Part shown: positions 31,606 through 42,947 of the stretch, piece by piece | Position numbering within the stretch: the stretch's first letter is position 1 | Layout: every line of letters starts with the position of its first letter | Assembly (NCBI RefSeq): GCF_000340215.1 | Contig: NW_006921532.1 | Location: forward strand, 10,887,764-10,951,763 | Direction: 5' to 3' | Source: Pseudocercospora fijiensis CIRAD86 | Lineage: Eukaryota > Ascomycota > Dothideomycetes > Mycosphaerellales > Mycosphaerellaceae | DNA: 64,000 nt | Position numbers and translations under genes: made by a program | Notes under the pieces: generated by a model | Seen by the model: only the letters and a program-made list of their open reading frames with translations | Database searches by the model: none | What the model was told of the DNA's origin: nothing

Positions 31606-32207
31606 ATGGTCTCGTTATCGCAGCGAATGCGCAAACTGCAGACGCGCCTGCTGGAAATACGCATAGGCTCCGGCGCCCTCATATTACCGAAAGAAGTGAA
31701 ACGAATAAATATGCGATTTGCGCCGCGGATGAACCAAGGCCATATGGGACCAAAGTATGTGTAACGAAACATGAATTTTACTCCAAAGATCACATTCTGA
31801 TCAGTTATAGAAAATTCTGGCGCCACGAACTCGTCCGTCTAAAATACCACAATCCATCCGTATCCATGACAGTAGACCGAACAGCCCTCCAAGAGGATCC
31901 AGCCGTAATGTCAATACACTTCTCAAATTCGTCACCCTCCTCCTCAGAACCTCCTGAAGAAAGGATAGAAACTATCGACATGAAAAACTACACATCCTCG
32001 GAAATCCTCGATGCCGTGGTACGACTGACAAAAGCTTATCCTGTGGAACCTACGCCCAAGGATTTGGAAGAGATGCGGAAATTGGAGGAACAGAGGGCGA
32101 GGAGTGAAAAGGATAGTAAATTGAGTCAGGAGGTTCGGGCTAGGGCCAAGAGGGAAAAGCAGTTGCTTGGGCAGGCTAGGGGTGAAGTTGCTTCCCAGGA
32201 GGTATGA
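31606..32207 (+). CDS. mitochondrial ribosomal protein mL61 (MRP49-like, L51/S25/CI-B8 domain)
   Basis: Two exons (31606-31754 and 31811-32207; 56 bp intron) encode 181 residues. Exon 1 gives MVSLSQRMRKLQTRLLEIRI and ALILPKEVKRINMRFAPRMN, and exon 2 begins KFWRHELVRLKYHNPSV, the thioredoxin-like L51/S25/CI-B8 fold. This fits fungal mL61, a mitoribosome large-subunit protein. The C-terminal third is charged and helical and probably disordered. Without the intron, exon 1 would be cut off, so the spliced model is clearly preferred. Confidence 0.87.
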
Positions 32208-32441
32208 GAAGGGACTTTGTGAAAGGAATTAGGACTGGAAGACGACGCTACAGCTGCTACGTTGTGCGGGAATGGATGGCATGGAAACGAGGTGCACGAA
32301 ACGCAGGGTTGGTCAGGCTCATGAGATGATTCGCTCTGCAGCGCAGCGAGGAATGGGAGAGGAATGATAACTGAGCATGGCGAGAAGGAAAGGTGTATCA
32401 TGCTGTACAGTATTCGCATCGCTCAGAGGCTCACGGCCATG

Positions 32442-33415
32442 CTACGCCTCAATGGCCATACCCTGCCACCAGGCCATGCAACCCAGCACGAAGACGATCA
32501 CCATCACATCAACAAAGATGGTCCTCGCAATCGTCAAATACCTTCCCAAAACGCGAATGTAATTCGCATAAGGCTCCGGAATAAAGCCGCTATTCGCAAC
32601 AGTCGCAAGCATCCCTCCACCTTGCAACTGTCCCTTCTCCACAAAATACCGCGTCGACTGCAACACCAGTTCCGCAGACGTAAAGATAATGAAAAGTCTC
32701 GGTCCAAGTCCATACCCAGTTTCTTCCGTATACACATTCTGAGACCTCGCGAGTTTCGTACCGTTGAAGGTCGAAGATAGACAGATATATATAGCCAATC
32801 CGAAAGCGAAAATCGCATGTACGATTCTCCAGATGTAGGCGGAAGATGTCGCTGGTTCGGTAGGTTCTTGCTTGGCTCCGGCTCCTGCTGCGCCCATCAT
32901 GGCTTTGAGCATAGGTGGGAGATCCTGAGGATCATTTGGGTCTCCTCCCATACCTCCCATCATTTGTTGCATCATTTTCATCAAAGGGTCATCATTCGCT
33001 CCTCCTCCTTGTGCTTGACGTTCTTGCTCCATTTGGAGCATAGCAGCGGCTAATGGATTTTCTTGAGGATTTGGAGGTCGGCCTGTGGTGGGCGTGGCTG
33101 CGAAACTGTTGTCTCGACTGATGTCGACTTCTTCTGGATCGTCGGCCATGCTGGCAGGCTTGGGTGCATTGGTTGCTATATAACGAATGTGTCAGTCGGT
33201 GACACTGCGGTTGCGCGACAGTCCTTCTTACGTCCTCCGAGCACTTCATCGGGCGGTGCGACACCTCCATTCAGTGCCTTTATCTTTGCCAGTCTGTCTT
33301 CGCCTTGCTCTGCCATCTTTTTCTGTCGCTTTTCGCGGCGCAAACGCGCCTGACGCTGATTTGACGTCTCGCCTTCGGGACCATCACTGCTGGTGGTAGC
33401 CGCAGTGTCCGCCAT
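32442..33415 (-). CDS. GET2: Golgi-to-ER traffic protein Get2-like (TA-protein insertion receptor)
   Basis: Two exons (33415-33232 and 33175-32442; 56 bp intron) encode 305 residues. The N-terminus carries the basic Get3-docking segment RQARLRREKRQKKM at about residues 22-35. A Met/Gly/Gln-rich linker (MMQQMMGGMGG) precedes three C-terminal membrane segments (IWRIVHAIFAFGLAIYICL, LFIIFTSAELVLQS, TIFVDVMVIVFVLGCMAWW). Get2 with Get1 forms the ER receptor that inserts tail-anchored proteins delivered by Get3. The start codon lies 136 bp from the end of the large repeat element, so its promoter is very short or extends into the element. Confidence 0.88.
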
Positions 33416-33551
33416 GACTTGCTGCGGGACTTTCGAGGTCTGTGGAAGAAGTGGTGCAGGTGTGGTGGAAACTTGGACCGGGATCTGCTTAGTCTCAGGT
33501 GCACAGACCGCCTTGGCACGCTATTCCCCTTCGGGGGCGATGCCGTAGGCA

Positions 33552-33594
33552 GTCTGAGGAAGCATCTGGGGGTTCTGGTAGATAGATCTTAGCT
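33552..33594. repeat. left terminal inverted repeat
   Basis: This 43 bp segment starts GTCTGAGGAAGCATCTGG and ends ATCTTAGCT. Its reverse complement recurs at 42618-42660 with five mismatches, including TG to TA changes expected from RIP. Confidence 0.85.
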
Positions 33595-33838
33595 ATATAA
33601 TGAACATTATTAAAACAGCTGAAAATAGGTGTTTCTAAGAAGTCTGACGTTATCTAATAGAGTGTCTAGTAAGTAGAATAGCGGAAAAGTGCCTCTCTAT
33701 AGTAGAAATTAATACTAAAGGCATAAGGGGGTACTAGGGCATCTAGTAATTAAATTTGAGTAGAGAGTAGTATATTTCTAAGAAAACAACGCTTTTTAGA
33801 AGCCTAGAGGGCTCTTAGATAGATTAGAAGTATATAGT

Positions 33839-33910
33839 CTAAGCTAGAAAGTTAAGAAATTAAACACTAGAAGCACGCACTCTAAGCTAGAAAACTAAGA
33901 AATCAAACAT
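33839..33910. repeat. subterminal direct repeat, two copies
   Basis: The word CTAAGCTAGAAA followed by TAAGAAAT and AAACA occurs at about 33839-33867 and again at about 33882-33910, 43 bp apart. Differences between copies are mostly transitions. It may be a subterminal repeat of the element. Confidence 0.55.
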
Positions 33911-33981
33911 TATAAACTCTAGAACAGTAAACCTAGAAGCCCTAGATGCATACAGAAACCCCTAACCTTACTAGACGCTAA

Positions 33982-35560
33982 TTAGTCGCTCTTAGTACTA
34001 CCGCATATCGCTATTATATCGCTAGAACTATTACGCTAATAGTCTAGCTTATTAGTATCTTCTCTAGACTGATCTAGCTTACACTGCTTAATAAGGGCTA
34101 AGCAGTCCTAAGAAGCTTTATTAAAAGTATACTTAAGGCGTCTAAGGACTCTAGGGCTACTATCGTCTAAATTAATAGCTATAGGAACTATTATTATTAA
34201 AGTGCGCTCCTTCTAGTAGTTAACTAAGGAGTCTAGTAGGTTAATAAAACCTATCTCCCTCGGATAGAGAGTAGGTACTAGATCTACTAGGCTCGCTAGA
34301 CGCGGTAGATCGCGTACGCGATTAAGGTTAGTAGAGGAGATAGTATCTAATATACTAGACATATTAAAGGGCGCGACTAGCGCCCTTATAAACCTCCCCT
34401 CCTACTTAGTCTTAGAGTTATGCTTGCGGCTACTTAGAGCCGTATATTTAACCTTCGGGACGCCGAAGACGGTAGAATTAGAGTATCTAGTAATGCTACC
34501 TAGGTTTACGCAGTTTAGACAGCCGCGCTTCTAAATAAAGTCTATCTCCTCCTTATCGTCGCTAGGCTCCTTAGCTATCCGGATATAAGGGCACTCGATA
34601 AAGAGATTGTTCTTCGGCTCTATCTTAGTGCTATAGGCTATATAGCGGGCTTTAGGCGTTATCTAGTCTTATAAGTAGAGATCGCCCGTAGGATCTGCCG
34701 TAGGCATATAGCAGCCCTAGTAGTAGTATATTACTAGACAAGCTAGACGGTAGACTAAGGTATAGGTCTTAAAGGTAGTACCCTACTTAGAGACGAAGAT
34801 TCTAGTATATATAGTAGAGCGAGGCTTAATCTTGTAGTTTTTATCTAATATCTAATAGACGTTAGCGATCGTTAGATTTAGCTTTAGGCCGTTCGGACCA
34901 TTCTTCGGAAGTATAGCATTTAGCGCCTTAATAGCCTAAATGCTAACCTAGCGGGTTCGACAGCCCTACTAGGCTCTAATCTAGCGCTTATAGAACTCGT
35001 AGTACTCGTCCTTGTCGTTAAAGCTGACGGTCGCCTTACTAAACTAGTCGTCCTAGATAGTATCGAAGAGCCGCCGCTAGTTCTTATCTTTTATCCTACC
35101 GCTATAGTCTAGATTAGGTAGACAGGCTAGCTTAACTAGAGGGACGTATAGGGTAGCTAGAGTAGCTAAAGAAGAGGAAGCCTTCGGAGGTATAGTAACA
35201 ACTTGCTAGTAATAGATTAGCTTATCTCTAAAAAAGTTAAGGTAGACTAAGCCGTTAGATAGCCCTTTAGGTAGCTTAAACTTACGAATAGAAGTAGAGA
35301 TACTTTAAAAACTCAAAGTCTTAAAGAAGTGTTAGGTACTAGCGCGACTAGAGCGCTACTAAAGCTTCTAAAGTAGCTATAATAGTATAGAGGCTAGAGG
35401 GACAGTCTAAAAAGGTATCTAAGAAGGCTAATAATAACTAACTATACTAAAGGTTAGTTAGTAGTAGTAGAAAGAAGAGAGGGTTAATAATCGAATTTAA
35501 GGTTCCTTAAGAATACTAGAAGTGTACCTAACCGCCTAACCGGTAAGGGCAGCTACTAGG
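33982..35560 (-). pseudogene. unknown protein gene of the TIR element, RIP-inactivated
   Basis: One minus-strand frame can be read from about 35560 down to a TAA at 33984-33982 without a frameshift; the only interruptions are TAG and TAA codons, as RIP would make from CAG, CAA or TGG. The start is not visible. Recognisable segments include a Cys-containing RGCLNCVNLGS near 34500-34530 and PTADPTGDLYL near 34680. I do not recognise a family. It is the 3'-most of the three genes in the element and may be an accessory or DNA-binding protein. Confidence 0.6.
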
Positions 35561-35839
35561 TAGCGGCGGCGGCGTAAAGGGGTAGTATAACGTATCTAGG
35601 TAAGCTTCGCGCTATTAGATAGGTTAGGCGGCGGTGTACGTGCGCGCCTAATTAAAACTAGTAAGGGGATAAGTAAAGGAGCTAGCGGAAGGCGCTAGTA
35701 ACGATCTAAAGGCAATCTAAGCTTGCGGAGAGCGCTAGCGGCGATAAGATAATATCTAGATTTGCTAGATAATAGCAGGGTATTCGCCCCGAGAGGAGCA
35801 GGTTATTAGGGAATGATTATTAAAAGTCTAGAGCTTTAG

Positions 35840-38800
35840 ATAAATAACTGAAAGCTCCCCGTTAAACCCGGTTCTTCTAAGGACTCTCCTTCTAGTTTAC
35901 GTAGTTCTAGCTCTTTATCTCGATCGAGATCGCTTCTATCGTTTGCTAGGCCTATTAGACCGGGCATAAGATTAGTCTCTGCAAAGCGCTCTAGACTAGG
36001 GTTATCTAGAGGATCTAGGAGGGCACCTTCGATATTATAAAGTGCCTAATCGGGTCTAACAAGTCTTTCCCGCTGCTAGACGACGTTCTCGTTGAATCTG
36101 TCTAATCTAGATACGCTATTAACCTCCTTTATAAGATTCGTAACGCTAGTTATAATCAAATCCATAGCGTAGAAAGGAAATTCCTAATATTCTAGAACCT
36201 GGAGCCTAGTCTAGAGCGTCTCCTAATGCAGGATATTTACTAGATCGTAGATTTCTTCTATCGCCTTTCGTAAGGCGTGTTTCGTATCCGTTCTCTTACT
36301 AAACCTAGCCTCTATCTAGTTACGTAGATAGCTAGTAAAATTGGCTAGAAGGGCATATTCTTCTAGATTCTGCTCGATACTAAATACTCTATTTCGCCTA
36401 GAATTTAGCAGATTCTTTAGAAACAAGTTCAGCTATTCGTTAGCTCGATTAATCTTAAACTAGCTGTCTTCTCTCCCTATAAAATTAACTAACCTATTAG
36501 CTAGGATTGCCCTCTAAAGCTACTAATCCGCTGCTAGACCGTCTAATAACTACTTTATCTATAGTATAATAAAAGCGTAGTTTTTGTATAATCTAGCGTA
36601 GAAGATAAGGATATAGCGGTCGATAACCCGCCTAAGAAGGCTAATATTAGCGTGCTTAATAGCATAGTATAGCAGTTAATATATCTTAGCAACCTAGATG
36701 AACCTAATATTCGTCTAGCGCTCCTCGTTACCTCGCAAATCCGGGCGCTATATAGGCTTCCTCTTCTTCTTCTTCTCTAGCTTATCGGACGTATATCTAA
36801 TAGGCTGCTAGCAGTACTTCGCTTTAGCTAGGTCTTCTACGGGATCGGTCGTCTAGGAGGTCTAGGCGGCCTTAGAAAACGCTAGTTTATATATCTTATC
36901 GACTAGGCGAAGGAAGGATTCTACGTTATATTAGCCTAGAAGCTTACTAACTTCCTCTCTAGAGGCATTCTAGATACCTAGGATCTTATACAGGAATGCT
37001 AGTATTCGAGCCGTAAAGCTGTCTATTGCTAGACGCTCTAGATAGCTATATAGTAGCTAAAAGGAAGGGCAGATCTTCCTTTCTATTAATTTGCGGTATA
37101 TAGAAAGTGTAGACTTGCTCTCCGTACTATCTAGTCTATCAAAGTTATTGCAGATAGCCTATATTAGACACATTTTTAGATAGAATAGTCCTAGTATTAG
37201 TAGCAGCTATATTAACTTATCGAATTCGTCGTCGTTCTATATAGCGTCTTTCCGGAAAACTCGTACGTTCTAAACAGATTTCTAATCGCTATAAACTAAT
37301 CTAACGTATCTAGATTAGTTGTATAGTAGAATATTATATCCTTTATTAAGCGAGCGGTAGTAAAGAATTTTAGCACTCTTAGCCGCTTTAGTCTACCTAG
37401 TACGTATGTCTATAGCTCCTCTACTATTCCCGGCTAGAATTTCTATATAGCCTCCGGCTTCCTTAGCTTCTCTAGCTTGCCTAGCCTACCTTTCCTTTAG
37501 TGCTCTACTATACCTAGCCTTCGAAGCTTTAGATCCTCTAGCCTACCTAGCCTTAGGTCTCTAAGCTCCTCCCTCCCTAATAGCTTAACTTTCGGCTACT
37601 CGGCTACTCCTAGCTTTAGGCGGTATAGATACTTTAGCTACTATAGCTCTTACTCGCTCTTTTTTTTCAACTTGCTTAGTTATGCTCTTTAGATGTAGCT
37701 AGCTTTCTAGAATATACTCTAGAACCCTATGTGTTCCGTTATACGATCCCTCGTTTTTAAATATTAGCTATAAAGACGTATAAATAGACTTCTAGGGCTT
37801 TAGTCGATCGATAGCGGGCATCTAGGGGAATTCCGGCACTTTAGACTAATCTAGATCCTCGTTATAGAGCTTATATATCCTCGCAACCGCTTCCTAGTAG
37901 ACTCTAGCAATGCTAGAGGCAATAAAGTGCCTCGAGATCTTTATAGCAGTGTCGTCGTATTTGTTTCTATCTACACTAAGAATATAGTATAGCTAGAGCT
38001 TCTAGTCCTCGTATAGTATATCTATAGATAAGCTAGATCGCGGCATTTTAATAGATTTGAATAGTTTTCTAGTCGTAAAGTGCATTAGATTGTCTTTCTA
38101 ACTGTATCTATGCTCTCTAGATCGCATATAAGCGTCGCAGTTGTTAAATACGATATAACAGCTCGGGTCCTAGCTAAACTAGGTAATCTAGCGCTTTGCG
38201 AGATTATACAGCTTCTTATTTATAGTGTAAATCGTCTATAGAAGTGCGCAGATCCCTAGACCTGCTAGTATGCTTAAGATACGACGTTTCGTACCCTGCG
38301 ACTAGAGATATATACTAATCTAGTACGGTATTGCATTCGCAGATCGCGTACTAACGTGTCTAGCGAGCGCAGACGTAAGTATAACTATCTTCCTATTAAT
38401 TATCCGCGCCGATGCTATCTAACGTACCTAGAGGATTCTACGGAAGAATCTGTTTATCTAGGGCGTATAGCACTCTATAGCCTTCTATATATACCGATAG
38501 TTTAGATCTTTAGATAGCGTATCGCAGTTCTAGTAGCCAAATTCCTACTAGTAGTGTTAAACGGCGTCTATAATCGTCTAAGTAGGTACTAGCTCGCCTA
38601 CCTTCGTTTAGTTGCTTAGTAACCGCATTTCTTTCCTTAGAGTACTCTAATAGAGCTAGGTTCTATCTAAAATCTACGCCGCTACTCGTTTTGCTACTTC
38701 TAGGTCCTATAGAACATTCGCTAACTTCCTCGCTCTTATAGACGCTATCTCCGCTTACTAGGAGAGATCCGGGGTCTTTTCTATATAGACATACTATTTA

Positions 38801-39048
38801 ATAAAGTCTAACATTAATAGATTTATCCGAGAAGCCTGCCTAACGACCTCGTCTACCTTCTAGCGAAGCGATCGACTAACGATCTCTTTATTTTTCCTAG
38901 TTTTACTAGCATGTCGATAGACCTATATCTAGCCTAATCTAGCGGCGTTTACGGTCGATTCGATAAACTTCGCGATATAGAGAGTAGGCGGCCGTATCTT
39001 TATACTCTAGCGGCGTCTAGATTGCTCTAGAACCGGCGTCTAGGACAT
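35840..39048 (-). pseudogene. DUF6589-like gene of the TIR element, RIP-inactivated
   Basis: An ATG at 39048-39046 begins a long minus-strand coding remnant. About residues 300-310 read VFNNCDAYMRSREHR (at about 38107-38151), resembling the [FY]DN...xxR.H block of DUF6589. LHFTT-like and PEFPQMPAID-like blocks follow (with stops at Gln positions), then a late block YQLLYYAIKHANISLLRRVI near 36600-36690 and RAILANRLVNFIGREDS near 36480-36530. These are the segments I associate with the fungal DUF6589 family. At least one frame change is needed near 37200-37240, where an intron or indel may lie. Family recall is from memory and needs a profile search. Confidence 0.65.
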
Positions 39049-39129
39049 GTTTACTAGTATATAGCATATCGCGATATTATTAGGGGGCGCGTCTAATATT
39101 GCTAGGTTACTAAGACGCTAGTCTTAGCA

Positions 39130-42100
39130 AACAACAACATTACTAGACAACTTAAACTATTAAAACAAACAACATTATTATTAGCAAAGCGCTTAGACTA
39201 CGTAGATAGTATTAGGAAAGTATTCTACGCGTAGGAAGCAAGGAAAATACGTCTACTAAGCTATCCGGTACGTTAGAAAACACGCTAGTAAGCGACGCGA
39301 CTCTAGACGATCTACGAATATGCCTAGACTACTTATCTACTACTAGATCCGATCTAATATCGAAGAGACGCCTAATTTCCCTTTCTCCTCCTTCCGCTTA
39401 GACTTACTGTCTATATAGCTTCTTCTAGCTCGACTAGCGGGTTTCTAGGCGACTTTTAAGCTGCTAGAGATAATGCTTTCCGCTTCCTTCCTTTTTAAGC
39501 ATTTAGCGCTATATCTGCAAGTGCTAGCCGCGGTACTAGTAGTCTAACTTTGTACTAAGACTTCGGAGATCTAGCTAGCGATTAAACTAGTATTAACAAA
39601 GGCGTAGTTAGGTCTAAATAGAATAATAGCTCGCTTCCTCGCAATTAGGGGCTTTATTTAGATACTACCTAGCGCGATATAGACATTCTAGCTGCGGCTA
39701 GCAACTTATCTGCCTTATCTCTCTCCGCCCGCTTTATAGCTCGCTCTGCCTCTCTCTTAGCTTCTCTAGCGGCTCTAATTCTTTTAGCTTCTTCTTCCTA
39801 CTACCTTCGAAAGCTAATTATAAGGCGTCTAGCAATCCCTAGGCTCTATAGCAGCTTACGTAATGTTGCCTAAGTGGTCTAGAACTGTCGCCTCTATAAT
39901 AGCTTTCTTAACTACTCTATCGAACCTAGAATAGCTAGGGAAGAATCTGTACTATACTCTTATATAAGCCAACCTAGGATTCTATATAGAACGACCGAGC
40001 CTAGAATAGCTAGGAAGACTAAATCCTTCTAGACGGTTCTAGCCCATTTAGACTCCTAGCTAATTAGCTTAGTTTTAATATCCTTCTTTAACGGCGTAAA
40101 ATCGGGATAAATACCTAGTACGCTAGCCTACTACTAGATATAGAGCCCTGCTAGTATTCGATCTAGGGAGTAGATATTACAGTATGCTTAGACTAACTAA
40201 TCTAGCTCCTAGTTAAATATCTAAAGGGCAATCTTACGCCGGCAGTCCCTAGGCCTAGCATTAATAAAGCGTCGAAGAGTACGCTCTAGCGTAGCTCGCT
40301 TGTCTAACCGTAACTTCGGGCGCTTGTTAGCTGTTTTAGACAGCTTAGCTTACGTCGAGGGCTTATCCTGCGAGATCTCCTATATACGTACTAGGCTAGG
40401 TCGATTAGATAGCCTCGCCTAGGTTTTAGACTCGCTCTAGCCTAAAGTCTAATCTTCGATTAGTAGAGTAAACACTCCTTTACTATAACGGTTAGATGCT
40501 CTAACTGTACGCCTAGCTCGCTAGAATATCGTTCTTATACTACTATTCCGAGGCAATCGATACTACACAATTCGCTTAATATCTAGAATGTCTACCCTAA
40601 GCCCTAGAGCTTTAGTAGCGAATAGAATGCGAATCTAGGAGTCTAGCTACTAGAATTCCTATATAATATTCGCCTAAGTTCGCCTAGCTGTTCTACTATA
40701 GTAGATACGACAAATCTAATAGAGCTATCGAGTACTAAACTTGCCTAGCTATCTATGTTAGATAAACTAGCGCATCTGATCGGCAGTAGCGCCTAGACTA
40801 GGCCGGCTATTAATAAAAACGACGGTCTTCTGTAACTGCTAGGGCACTGCTAGACTATCCTAAGATACAATTCCCTTAGTTAACTAATTTAGTGCACTGT
40901 AATTTGCTAGACTGCTATTAGGGATTATACAGACTCTTATTAGAATCTCCGGACGATCAATCGAATGCTATAGTATATAGGTCCCTTTAGTAACTCGAAA
41001 TCTAGCTCCCTCTCTAGCGTATCTAAGCGTTATCGGGTCTAGTGTCGCTAAGTAGCTAAATATCTTTACTAAGCTTCCTACTAGACTCCTTAGCTGCTTT
41101 AATTAAGTATATTCCTTCCGAAATATACTACCCTCTACGCCCTATTACTATATAAGATAAAATTCATCTATAGCTATTAGACCTAGCGTCTAGCGAAATC
41201 TAGCCTTACTCTAAAGCTTCCTAAACTAGTTCTAGAGCGCCATTTCCGGACTAAGCATAATATAAGTGAATTTCCCTATATAGAGGTCCTCCTAGTCTCG
41301 TCTAGAGAGCGTAGCTTTAGTATCTAATATAAATAAGAGTAGATTTCTACTAAGTCGCTAGATGCGTTTAGATTGCTCTAGACTAATCTAGTTTAATAGC
41401 AAAATAATAATTACTGTCCTCTGCATTATTAACGGCTACGCCTAGAACGCTAGACTCTTTCTAGCTAAGGTCTTCGCAATCTAGACGGTATTAGTAACCT
41501 TGTAGACAAGCTAATATAGCGCCTCTACCTGCTCTACTCTTAGTGCGAATAGATATATCTAGCGACATACTAGCCTAATTAGACGCTCTTTACTCGATCC
41601 TGCTATTAGTTTCTGCGCGACACCTTCGACTCTCTTTAACTAGATATACTCCTAGAGCTCCTTCCGGGCCTTTAGAAAGGTCTAGCCTTTAGCTAGACGG
41701 AACAGCTAGTCTTATATGTTAGCTAAGAACATTTCGATTCTAGTACTCTCTGCTAAGGCCTAGTCGATCTAGTTATCGCTAATACTAAGGGCGGATCGAA
41801 CCTTACGATAACAAACCTCCTTCTAAAAGATCTAATATACTAACTAATGCCTCTTAACCTCCGCTATATTGTTATCTATACGCGCTAAAGCGTCGCGTAT
41901 TTAATCGCATAGGCGTCGTCTACATTCCTAGTCTTCTATAGTATCTAGTCTACTAAAAAGTATCTATAGCTCTATCTAGTTGCTCTACTTATTGCCGTCG
42001 TCGAGAGACCGTGCTAGCGTAGCTAGATCGCTATCTAATATATCGCTTAGTAGGTCCTCGTCGCTAGAATCGATTAAAATAGGACCTAATACCTCTCTTT

Positions 42101-42480
42101 CTAGGTAGTGTTTGTCTAGCGGCTCTAACCCTTTTCCCTTGCTCTTCTAACATCCTATATCGTTCTTTAGCGTTACTAGATAAGCCTAATCGATCTGCGC
42201 TAACTCTAGTATATATACTAACGTTACCGACTTATCTCGAAATAACGACTAACGCGTAATACTAGCGCGTACCCTCCGCTTCTAAAACGGCATCTAAAAA
42301 AACGGAAAATATTAGTTTGTAGGCAATCTTAGTAGCTTTCGAATGCATCTAGTAGCGTCTAGATTAGTTTAGGTAGGTAGGCTGCTTATAGTCTAGAAGA
42401 TTTATATATAAATCGACGCGTCGCGACTAGACGGCTTTTAGGTCTTCTAGACAACGCGCATTCGCGAAATTTATTAATAT
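39130..42480 (-). pseudogene. RecQ-like SF2 helicase gene of the TIR element, RIP-inactivated
   Basis: Minus-strand translation shows the RecQ order of helicase motifs. A degraded Walker A segment ending RKSLAF lies at 41445-41480, TVIIILLLN follows, LSPEMAL (the fungal RecQ ISPE-type block) is near 41240, and motif II LIAIDEFY is at about 41158-41181. A motif IV-like TVVFINSRPS is near 40810. Motif V FATKALGLRVDILDI at about 40580-40623 is followed by RIVxYRLPRN and a motif VI-like R.RR block at about 40510-40561. Stops are TAG/TAA at Gln or Trp positions. The Walker A glycines and the DExH His are lost, so it is inactive. The start is not defined. Confidence 0.75.
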
Positions 42481-42617
42481 TTTATTAGGAGCTTGTAGTA
42501 GACATTAAATAGAACAGATTGTATAAGATAATTTCTTTAGATAGTATGTCGTCGTCGTCTAGCAGCTATCTAGCCGTTCCTAAAGCTAGATTATATAATA
42601 GTATAAAACGCGCCTAA

Positions 42618-42660
42618 AGCTAAGATATATCCACCAGAACCCTTAGATGCTTCCTTAGAC
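42618..42660. repeat. right terminal inverted repeat
   Basis: This is the inverted copy of 33552-33594, reading AGCTAAGATATATCCACC at its inner end and CTTCCTTAGAC at its outer end. It marks the right border of the 9.1 kb element. Confidence 0.85.
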
Positions 42661-42947
42661 CTCCTCCAGTAGGAGAGCCCGCGGAGCGCTTGATTAGCTC
42701 CCTACGCGAGGTGGTCTAAGCGTCCCCTAAGACTAGGATCTGCTGCCCGCATGTGAAACTTGTGACGTGTGAGCTTCCTTCCCACCTTTCCTACACATCT
42801 GGACACCGACGACATCCAAGATCTTTCCTTCACTGTGACTCAGGAATTTTGCTCGATCGTGCTCAATACATGTTAGCAGCCGCGACTCGAGTATGGATCG
42901 GTGTCTCCTGCCATAGCCGTGTCCGTATTCATACCAGCCGCGCAGCC

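Larger units (their letters stand above)
33552..42660 (-). mobile_element. 9.1 kb TIR element with RecQ-like helicase and DUF6589-like genes, RIP-inactivated
   Basis: The ends, 33552-33594 and 42618-42660, are inverted repeats of 43 bp with 38 matches; four of the five mismatches are G/A. Everything between is strongly depleted in CpA and TpG and rich in TpA. On the minus strand three decayed genes follow one another: a RecQ-like helicase (about 42480-39130), a DUF6589-like gene (39048 to about 35840) and an unknown gene (about 35560-33982). Their nonsense codons are nearly all TAG or TAA. No obvious target-site duplication flanks the ends. The superfamily is not identified; coding content and TIRs suggest a large DNA transposon. 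Confidence 0.8.

Noticed and set aside
33552..42660. Subtelomeric telomere-linked RecQ helicase (TLH) region
   Set aside because: RecQ homology fits, but no TTAGGG repeats are seen and single-copy housekeeping genes lie on both sides; the TIRs favour a mobile element.
33552..42660. Starship cargo element
   Set aside because: No DUF3435 tyrosine recombinase remnant seen at either end, and the element is far shorter than usual and has TIRs.
42691..42760. Complete tRNA-Leu gene
   Set aside because: No T arm or GGTTCGA box B follows and the anticodon stem does not pair well; kept only as a low-interest observation.
42753..42947. Upstream ATG for the AKAP7-like gene
   Set aside because: The added 65 residues are not part of the family and the GCCATGG at 42948 is a better context next to the Lys-rich conserved start.
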